From: Candidatus Zixiibacteriota bacterium
GTDB taxonomy: Bacteria > Zixibacteria > MSB-5A5 > GN15 > FEB-12
Assembly: GCA_022564135.1 (NCBI GenBank)
Contig: JADFLZ010000154.1
Location: 1-5,879, forward strand
Reading direction: 5' to 3'
Length of the DNA stretch: 5,879 nucleotides
This document shows positions 1-4,653 of this stretch, in pieces. A program made the translations under genes and the position numbers. The notes under the pieces are model-generated. The model did no database searches and was not told the origin of the DNA. It worked only from the letters and a program-made list of their open reading frames with translations. How positions within the stretch are numbered: the stretch's first letter is position 1; each line of letters starts with the position of its first letter.

Positions 1-1377
1 ACCAACAGTGAGCGAATGGAGAGCTGGCGGGGCATACTCTCCGGCAGATACAAAATAGCCATTGGTCCGCGCTCCGCGCTTTTTGCACCGCTGCCGAACA
101 TCGGCTTTATCGTAGTTGACGAAGAGCACGACGACAGCTACAAGCAGGATAATCCGGCTCCACGTTTTCAGGCGCGTGACTCAGCCATAATGAGGGCAAA
201 AATTAATAATATACCGATCTTGCTCGGCTCGGCTTCTCCGTCGCTTGAGTCTTACCACAATGCCAAAACCGGCAGATACCAACTGCATGCCTTAACTAAA
301 AGACCGGGAAAGGCAACTTTGCCCAAAGTTCAAATTATCGATATGCAAAAACATAGGCTTGGCGGCGACCTTAATTATTTGTCCTACCCTCTAAAAAAAG
401 AAATCGAGGACCGTCTGGCGAAGGATGAGCAGATTATTCTTTTTTTAAACCGCCGGGGCTACTCTCCCTATATAAAGTGCGACTCCTGCGGTTTTGTACC
501 ATCGTGCCCTGACTGCAAAGTGAATTTGACTTTTCACAAGACGGGTCAGAAGCTTTCCTGCCACTATTGTGGAAACCTGGAACCGAATTATGATATCTGT
601 CCCAACTGCGGCGCCACGGCTTTCGCGTACCGCGGGGTGGGTACTCAAAGAGTGGAAGAAAGTTTAGGATATTTATTTGAACGAGGGAAACCGGCACGTC
701 TTGATTCCGACACTGCCAGAGGCAGAACCAAAGCTTTCAAAATCCTCTCAGACTTTGCCGCCAGAAAACAAAATATTCTTTTGGGAACACAGATGGTAAC
801 TAAGGGGCTGGATTTGCCGGGGGTCTCTCTGGTAGGTGTGCTTTCTGCCGACCAGAGTCTGGACTTGCCGGATTTCCGTGCGACTGAAAAATCCTTTTCA
901 AGACTTCTGCAGGTCTCAGGCCGCTCAGGCAGGTCTGATAATATGGGACAGGTGCTGATACAAACTTATTATCCCGAAAGAGATGTCATACTCAATGCTG
1001 CCAAACAGGATTACATCTCTTTTTATAAACAAGAAATATTGAAACGACGCGAATTCGACTATCCTCCTTTTACCAGAATAGTAAATTTTGTTCTTTCAGG
1101 AATAGATGAATTGAGACTGGAAGAACATGCGCTTTTATTCGGCAAAGCACTTAAGAGCAAAATAGATAAGAGCCATCTCAAAGCTGAGCTTTTAGGCCCG
1201 GCGCCCTGCCCTATGTATTTTTTAAGGAAAAATTTCAGGCGGCATCTCTTTGTAAAAACCAAGCAGGTCGTAAAATTCGTGCAGATGCTCAAGGTTTGGG
1301 AAGAAAACGAGAGCCGCTTTAAGATGCCTTCGGGAATAAAAGTCGTAGTCGACGTCGACCCATTTGATATGATGTAG
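1..1377 (+). CDS. priA: Primosomal protein N' (replication restart helicase PriA), 5'-truncated
   Basis: PriA is a 3'-5' superfamily 2 DNA helicase that recognises stalled forks and reloads the replisome. The frame is open from base 1, so the window holds about the last 458 residues of a protein that is usually 700-800 long; the N-terminal DNA-binding domain and Walker A lie upstream. Visible in order are GPRSALFAP (motif Ia), DEEH at 118-129 (motif II/Walker B), GSASPS at 226-243 (motif III), and FLNRRGYS (motif IV). Four CxxC pairs at 478-609 (CDSC, CPDC, CHYC, CPNC) give the eight zinc-binding cysteines that are diagnostic of PriA. Then come GTQMVTKG at 784 (motif V) and QVSGRSGR near 910-933 (motif VI). 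The C-terminal domain ends in DVDPFDMM. Mild divergence: SGRSGR replaces the usual AGRAGR, and GSASPS replaces GSATPS. The gene ends 6 bp before a hairpin terminator and converges on rplY. Confidence 0.97.
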   Translation, partial: TNSERMESWRGILSGRYKIAIGPRSALFAPLPNIGFIVVDEEHDDSYKQDNPAPRFQARDSAIMRAKINNIPILLGSASPSLESYHNAKTGRYQLHALTKRPGKATLPKVQIIDMQKHRLGGDLNYLSYPLKKEIEDRLAKDEQIILFLNRRGYSPYIKCDSCGFVPSCPDCKVNLTFHKTGQKLSCHYCGNLEPNYDICPNCGATAFAYRGVGTQRVEESLGYLFERGKPARLDSDTARGRTKAFKILSDFAARKQNILLGTQMVTKGLDLPGVSLVGVLSADQSLDLPDFRATEKSFSRLLQVSGRSGRSDNMGQVLIQTYYPERDVILNAAKQDYISFYKQEILKRREFDYPPFTRIVNFVLSGIDELRLEEHALLFGKALKSKIDKSHLKAELLGPAPCPMYFLRKNFRRHLFVKTKQVVKFVQMLKVWEENESRFKMPSGIKVVVDVDPFDMM

Positions 1378-2164
1378 TTATTAAAAAACCGCCTCTGGAC
1401 AGAAGCGGTTTTTCTATTAAAATATTTGACTGAATTACCGGCTTATTTTTATTTCTTGCCTTTATTTCTTTGTCTTTGTCTTTGTCTTTATCATCAGTGC
1501 CTTCTTCTTTCTTGGCACCTTCTGCGCCTTCAGCAGCTGCAGCTTCGGTGCCTTCGGCGGCTGCTTCTTCTTCAGCAGCTTCGGCAGCTTCTTCTTCAGT
1601 TGACTTCATGACCGTCGGGGCAGAGATAACGACTATTGTCCGTTGTTCTTCATCAAGGATTTTTGCTTTTTCAATCTTAATATCTTTAACATGGATAGAT
1701 TCTCCAATATGCAGGCCTTCGACATCAATATCAATATGCTCAGGGATATCTGCCGGTAAGCAGGAAATCTCGAACTCGCGCATTGTTGTCTGCATAATGC
1801 CGCCGTCGGTCTTAACACCGACCGGTACGCCTATTAGCCTGATCGGCACAGAAAGGTGAATCGGCTTTGTCATTGAAATAGCGTGGAAATCTACATGGAC
1901 TATCTCACTTGTCACCGGGTCTCTTTGCAGCTCCCTGATAAGAACCTTTTTGGTTTTTCCGTCGAGGTCCAGATTATAAATAGCGCTGCTGCCACCGGCT
2001 GTTTTCCAGGCCGATTGAAATTGTCGATGGTTGACTTGAACAGATATCGGCTTGGTCTGGGGGCCATAAATTATGGCGGGAATATTCCCGTTCATTCTTA
2101 CTCTGCGCGCAAAACCTTTGCCAACACCTTCACGCGAGGTGACTGCTAATACAACTTCTTTCAT
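1319..2164 (-). CDS. rplY: 50S ribosomal protein L25, CTC (general stress) form, with anomalous C-terminal extension
   Basis: L25/CTC binds 5S rRNA in the large ribosomal subunit. The start is the ATG at 2162-2164, with AGGAAGGA about 12 nt upstream. Residues 1-95 are the L25 domain (REGVGKGFARRVRMNGNIPAIIYG near 11-34; VLIRELQRDPVTSEIVHVDFH near 74-94). Residues about 96-185 are the TL5/CTC beta domain (VPVGVKTDGGIM, LPADIPEHIDIDVEGLHIGESIHVKDI). An Ala/Glu-rich tail (about 188-225) and a Lys-Asp repeat (about 226-233) follow, a common ending in long CTC proteins. The open frame gives 281 aa, longer than the usual 190-240. Its last 45 or so residues are encoded by the terminator and the antisense of the priA end and look non-biological. 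Adding one base in the A/T-rich stretch near 1465-1467 would end the protein as NKGKK with a stop at 1449-1451 (about 238 aa), before the terminator. The true end may therefore be near 1449, through an indel or a sequencing error. It lies 42 nt downstream of prs, probably in one operon. Confidence 0.93.
   Translation of the reverse strand: MKEVVLAVTSREGVGKGFARRVRMNGNIPAIIYGPQTKPISVQVNHRQFQSAWKTAGGSSAIYNLDLDGKTKKVLIRELQRDPVTSEIVHVDFHAISMTKPIHLSVPIRLIGVPVGVKTDGGIMQTTMREFEISCLPADIPEHIDIDVEGLHIGESIHVKDIKIEKAKILDEEQRTIVVISAPTVMKSTEEEAAEAAEEEAAAEGTEAAAAEGAEGAKKEEGTDDKDKDKDKEIKARNKNKPVIQSNILIEKPLLSRGGFLITTSYQMGRRRLRLLFPKAS
1384..1413. terminator. Bidirectional intrinsic terminator between priA and rplY
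   Basis: The inverted repeat AAAAACCGC (1384-1392) pairs with GCGGTTTTT (1405-1413). Inside it, TCT pairs with AGA across one C/A mismatch and closes a GGAC tetraloop. The A tract on one side and T tract on the other give a GC-rich stem followed by U residues in both directions. It sits just after the priA stop and between two convergent genes, so it can serve both. This is inferred from sequence; no folding energy was computed. The minus-strand rplY frame as it stands reads straight through it. Confidence 0.85.
1467..1489 (-). repeat. Hexanucleotide tandem repeat encoding Lys-Asp repeats in the rplY tail
   Basis: On the + strand GTCTTT occurs three times in a row (1472-1489), preceded by a partial unit. 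On the coding strand it reads AAAGAC, giving KDKDKD. Because the unit is six bases, copy-number changes keep the frame and only alter tail length. It lies just upstream of the point where the frame appears to be shifted. Confidence 0.75.
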
Positions 2165-2206
2165 GATTCTTTCAATTCCTTCCTACTCTCATTTAATTAA
2201 AAATAA

Positions 2207-3166
2207 TTAAACTACCATCGGTTGATCTTCAAATAGCGATGAGACAGATTCCTCATCAGCTATTCTTTTTATTGCTTCTCCTATCAGTTCAGAACAGGTC
2301 AAGACCTCTATCTTATCAGGCAAGTCTCGCTCTGACTGGTCTATTGAGTCTGAAATAATAAGTTTCTTTATGGGTGATTTTTCAATTCTTTCTAAAGCCT
2401 GTCCCGACAGCACGCCATGCGTAGCTGCGGCATAAATGTCCAGAGCGCCGTTTTGCTTGACGCACTCTGCTGCGGCCGCGATTGAACCGGCGGTATCTAT
2501 CATATCATCTCTGATCAAAACATTTTTGTTTTCCACGCTGCCAATCAAATTCATAGCTTCGGCCACATTTGCTTTTGGCCGCCTCTTGTCAACTATGGCA
2601 ATATCGGCGTCTAACGATTTCGAAGTTGCCCTGGCCAGTTTAATAGAACCGACATCGGGTGAAACAACACAAAGGTTGTCAAGTTTCAAGGTGCGGAAAT
2701 ATTTATTAAACAAAACCGAAGAGTACAAATGGTCGTGGGGCAGGTCAAAGAATCCCTGTATCTGACTGGCATGAAGGTCCATTGTAATAATTCTATCGGC
2801 TCCGGCGGTGGTGATAAGATTGGCCACTAACTTGGCAGTAATAGCGACTCTCGGTTTATCTTTTCTGTCCTGTCTGGCGTAACCGTAATAGGGTAGGACG
2901 GCGGTGATTCTCATGGCTGAAGCTCTTCTGGCAGCTTCAATCATAATAAGCAGTTCCATCAGATTATCAGCCGGCGGATTAGTAGGCTGAATTATGAATA
3001 GATCATGCCCTCTTATATTTTCTTCTATCTGTACAAATATCTCACCGTCTGAGAAACGGCTGACAGTACACTTAGTAAGTTCTTCGCCCAGATACTTGGC
3101 AATGTCTTGAGCCAGGGAATAGTTTGCATTTCCCGTAACCAGTTTCAAATCACTTCTGACAATCAT
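2207..3166 (-). CDS. prs: Ribose-phosphate pyrophosphokinase (PRPP synthetase, class I)
   Basis: The enzyme makes 5-phosphoribosyl 1-pyrophosphate from ribose 5-phosphate and ATP in the cytosol, for purine, pyrimidine, NAD, His and Trp synthesis. The 319 aa length matches the family. The ATG at 3164-3166 has AAGGAC six bases upstream. Visible motifs are FSDGEIFVQIEENIRG (38-53), PYYGYARQDRK (92-102), the TMDLHASQIQGFF metal/ATP site (128-140), VSPDVG (168-173), the flexible catalytic loop DKRRP (193-197), and the PRPP loop DDMIDTAGS (220-228). The end (AIKRIADEESVSSLF) is family-typical. Departures: Arg219 stands where Val or Ile normally precedes the DD pair; Ser228 replaces the usual Thr; SIKLAR replaces GVxRAR around 174-179; and RVAITAK replaces RxPITAK. 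Core catalytic residues are kept, so it is probably active. It sits between tRNA-Gln and rplY, a neighbourhood widespread in bacteria. Confidence 0.97.
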   Translation of the reverse strand: MIVRSDLKLVTGNANYSLAQDIAKYLGEELTKCTVSRFSDGEIFVQIEENIRGHDLFIIQPTNPPADNLMELLIMIEAARRASAMRITAVLPYYGYARQDRKDKPRVAITAKLVANLITTAGADRIITMDLHASQIQGFFDLPHDHLYSSVLFNKYFRTLKLDNLCVVSPDVGSIKLARATSKSLDADIAIVDKRRPKANVAEAMNLIGSVENKNVLIRDDMIDTAGSIAAAAECVKQNGALDIYAAATHGVLSGQALERIEKSPIKKLIISDSIDQSERDLPDKIEVLTCSELIGEAIKRIADEESVSSLFEDQPMVV

Positions 3167-3172
3167 TTAACG

Positions 3173-3178
3173 GTCCTT
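3173..3178 (-). promoter_or_regulatory. Ribosome binding site of prs
   Basis: AAGGAC on the minus strand lies six bases before the ATG. It fixes the start at 3166, which also agrees with the family N-terminus (KLVTGNANYSLAQDIAKYLG). Confidence 0.7.
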
Positions 3179-3199
3179 CAAAATTTCCAGCACTAAATT

Positions 3200-3227
3200 G
3201 CCCTCATTCAAAATTGGGAATGAGAGC
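3200..3227 (-). promoter_or_regulatory. Hairpin in the leader between tRNA-Gln and prs
   Basis: In the minus-strand transcript a 10-bp stem forms from GCUCUCAUUC and GAAUGAGGGC, enclosing an 8-nt loop. One pair is U-G, which on the + strand would be a C/A mismatch, so the fold fits the operon's own RNA better. No U run follows, so it is not a standard terminator. It begins 16 nt beyond the six-base T tract that follows the tRNA and ends about 22 nt before the prs Shine-Dalgarno sequence. It could be a processing or stability element for the prs message after the tRNA is cut out, or a weak regulator. The function is inferred. Confidence 0.5.
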
Positions 3228-3249
3228 AGATTTTAATATAAGCAAAAAA

Positions 3250-3324
3250 TGGCTGGGGCGCCAGGATTCGAACCTGGGAATGCCAGCTTCAAAGGCTGGT
3301 GTCTTACCGCTTGACGACGCCCCA
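3250..3324 (-). tRNA. tRNA-Gln (anticodon UUG), CCA encoded
   Basis: On the minus strand a full cloverleaf can be drawn. The acceptor TGGGGCG pairs with CGCCCCA; the D arm is GTC/GAC around AAGCGGTAA; the anticodon stem CCAGC/GCTGG closes loop CTTTGAA with anticodon TTG; a five-base variable loop CATTC follows; the T arm is CCAGG/CCTGG around TTCGAAT. Then come discriminator G and an encoded CCA (3252-3250). The U1-A72 first pair and G73 fit bacterial tRNA-Gln. The body without CCA is 3253-3324 (72 nt). The gene lies in the same direction as its neighbours, between spoVG and prs, and is probably processed from the operon transcript. Six T residues follow CCA directly. tRNA-Gln next to ispE and prs is a known arrangement in several proteobacteria. 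Confidence 0.96.
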
Positions 3325-3353
3325 GGGCACTGGCAATAAAAGAAAAAAAACAG

Positions 3354-3623
3354 TCAATTTGAAGAGTTTCTTTTGACTTCTTCCTGATATTCTTTTAAAA
3401 CCTGGGATTCGATATCCTCCCGCATATCCTGATGAATCGGGTGGGCTATGTCCTGATAAGTGCCGTTTGGGCGCTTCCGGCTGGGCATTGAGACAAAAAG
3501 GCCGTTATTCCCCTCAATTATTTTCATCCCCCTGACAACAAAGCTGTTGTCAAAAGTAATATTAGCGAATCCTTTTAGTCGTTCTTCGTTTCTTAGGGTG
3601 ACACGAATTTCTGTAATTTCCAC
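3354..3623 (-). CDS. spoVG: SpoVG family nucleic-acid-binding regulator
   Basis: This is a small regulator known to bind DNA or RNA in Bacillus, Staphylococcus, Listeria and Borrelia. The start is taken as GTG at 3621-3623, giving 89 aa, normal for the family (about 84-100). The N-terminus then reads (M)EITEIRVTL, matching the conserved start of SpoVG, with a GAGGA seven bases upstream. The frame stays open further upstream to 3773, but that part is only ispE read in another frame. Motifs: KGFANITFDNSFVVRGMKIIEG (17-38), NGLFVSMPSRKRPNGTYQDIAHPI (40-63), then a basic/acidic helix to the end. IDGNxGLFVxMPS and DIAHPI are family signatures. It follows ispE by 10 nt and is probably translationally coupled to it. 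Its target in this organism cannot be told from sequence. Confidence 0.95.
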   Translation of the reverse strand: MEITEIRVTLRNEERLKGFANITFDNSFVVRGMKIIEGNNGLFVSMPSRKRPNGTYQDIAHPIHQDMREDIESQVLKEYQEEVKRNSSN

Positions 3624-3630
3624 GGTCTCT

Positions 3631-3636
3631 TCCTCA
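3631..3636 (-). promoter_or_regulatory. spoVG ribosome binding site overlapping the ispE stop codon
   Basis: On the minus strand TGAGGA contains both the ispE TGA stop (3636-3634) and the GAGGA Shine-Dalgarno sequence of spoVG, seven bases before its GTG. A ribosome finishing ispE would therefore sit on the spoVG initiation site, which suggests coupled translation. Confidence 0.7.
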
Positions 3637-4536
3637 AAGTTGTGGGATCCCCTGCCCTGGCAGGAGGAAAGGTTTAACCGTGTACAGCTGACAGTCCGAA
3701 AAGTCTCCTCTACAGACACGACTTCTTTCCCAATTATCCGCAAATATTCCAAACATAGTAGGACCTGACCCACTCATTCTTACAAGCTTTGCCCCACTTT
3801 GCAATAATGCTTCTTTTATGGTCACTAATTCAGGATAGAGTAAAAATTGAACCGCCTCAAAATCGTTATCTAGCCCCACCAGCGATTCAACATAGCCCTC
3901 AAATCCACAGTAAGGCTTCAACTTACAGGCGCTCTTATTTGTTGTCAAGTTCAAATTCAAAGCCTCGTAACTTTGAGCTGTTGATACTGAAATGTCCGTT
4001 GCAACTACAATAATCTTATAATCGACCGGAAAATCGGTTTCTTCAATTATTTCTCCACGCCCTGAAACTAATGCCTGTCCTTTGCTGAAAAAGAAAGGTA
4101 TATCTGAGCCCAGCTTCAAGGAAAAATTAACGAGTTCAGGACTAGACAATCCTAATTCAAAAATCAAGTTAATCGCAATCATTGCGGCGGCACAGTCCGA
4201 TGACCCCCCCCCTAAACCGGCAGCAATAGGAATATTTTTCTCCAGCTCAACTTTTATACCATTTTTTAACCCAAATTTATTTTTGAGAAGTTTATAGGCC
4301 TGCGTGACCAGATTATTTTCTATAGGAGCTGAGCTCAATTTGCCGGTCAGCTTGACTCTGCATTCAGGCTCATCAATTTTCTCAATTTTCAGCCGGTCAA
4401 AAAGAGTGATGGCCTGTATCAGAGAGTTTATATTATGGAATCCGTCGGGACGTTTACCAAGTACCTGTAAGAAAAGATTAATTTTGGCCGGGGCGTGGAT
4501 TTCTATGAAGTCTTTTGATAATTGTTTTACAAACAT
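3634..4536 (-). CDS. ispE: 4-diphosphocytidyl-2-C-methyl-D-erythritol kinase (IspE)
   Basis: IspE phosphorylates CDP-ME with ATP, the fourth step of the MEP (non-mevalonate) isoprenoid pathway. With the ATG at 4534-4536 it is 300 aa (family about 280-310). GHMP kinase motifs: APAKINLFLQVLGKRPDGFH at 15-34 (catalytic Lys18), the ATP loop PIAAGLGGGSSDCAA at 103-117, LGSDIPFFF at 142-150 (catalytic Asp145), and MSGSGPTMFGIF at 254-265. An upstream in-frame GTG at 4567-4569 adds 11 residues (311 aa) and has AAGGA four bases ahead, whereas the ATG has no clear Shine-Dalgarno sequence. I prefer the ATG on protein length and family N-terminus, but the GTG is a real alternative. The three loop glycines are all GGG, making a nine-G run. 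It is the first gene of the minus-strand cluster, divergent from acnA. The last 30 or so residues are poorly conserved, as is usual. Confidence 0.95.
   Translation of the reverse strand: MFVKQLSKDFIEIHAPAKINLFLQVLGKRPDGFHNINSLIQAITLFDRLKIEKIDEPECRVKLTGKLSSAPIENNLVTQAYKLLKNKFGLKNGIKVELEKNIPIAAGLGGGSSDCAAAMIAINLIFELGLSSPELVNFSLKLGSDIPFFFSKGQALVSGRGEIIEETDFPVDYKIIVVATDISVSTAQSYEALNLNLTTNKSACKLKPYCGFEGYVESLVGLDNDFEAVQFLLYPELVTIKEALLQSGAKLVRMSGSGPTMFGIFADNWERSRVCRGDFSDCQLYTVKPFLLPGQGIPQL
4204..4212 (-). repeat. Nine-base G homopolymer within the ispE ATP-binding loop
   Basis: Nine C residues on the + strand (GGGGGGGGG on the coding strand) encode the Gly-Gly-Gly of AGLGGGSSD. Gain or loss of one base would truncate IspE shortly after its nucleotide-binding loop. 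The frame is intact here. Confidence 0.85.
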
Positions 4537-4590
4537 TAAAGAAAGTTTCTTTTTACACAAGCAGCGCACTTTATCCTTGTGCTGCGGTTA

Positions 4591-4602
4591 TTATTATAAT
4601 AA
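4591..4602. promoter_or_regulatory. Palindromic AT-rich core with overlapping divergent -10 elements (ispE cluster and acnA)
   Basis: TTATTATAATAA is a perfect 12-bp palindrome in the 117-bp gap between the divergent ispE (ATG 4536) and acnA (ATG 4654). It contains TATAAT on the + strand (4595-4600) and TATAAT on the - strand (4598-4593). The implied transcription starts are about 4607 for acnA and 4586 for ispE. Neither strand shows a good -35 hexamer at 16-18 bp, so strength and orientation are uncertain. It is the only good -10 match in the gap. Confidence 0.5.
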
Positions 4603-4653
4603 CAAATAAATAGACATTTGTTCTACAAAGTTTAGAAAAATTGAAAGGGATAT

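Noticed and set aside
434..697. Minus-strand open frames opposite the priA zinc-binding region
   Set aside because: The plus strand carries all PriA zinc cysteines and helicase motifs; the antisense frames show no domain or start signal.
1470..1859. Open frame of 129 codons on the + strand opposite rplY, Ser/Ala-rich
   Set aside because: It mirrors the low-complexity Glu/Ala tail and CTC domain of rplY read antisense. No ribosome site or recognisable protein; a shadow frame.
2165..2206. Possible terminator or promoter in the prs-rplY spacer
   Set aside because: Only an AT-rich stretch (TAATTATTTTTAATTAA) with no GC stem and no paired -35/-10; best read as an operon-internal spacer holding the rplY ribosome site.
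3343..3350. T8 tract after spoVG on the minus strand as a terminator
   Set aside because: No stable stem lies immediately upstream (only a four-pair stem with a one-base loop), and termination here would cut off the tRNA; probably just an AT-rich spacer.
3624..3773. Upstream extension of the spoVG frame to an ATG at 3773
   Set aside because: The added 50 residues are ispE's C-terminus read out of frame, and the conserved SpoVG N-terminus with its Shine-Dalgarno sequence begins at 3623.
4608..4626. LexA-like half-symmetric sequence (GAACAAATGTCT on the minus strand) in the ispE/acnA gap
   Set aside because: It resembles a GAAC-N4-GTTC operator at most positions but breaks in the second half site, and neither neighbour is a usual SOS gene; likely chance.
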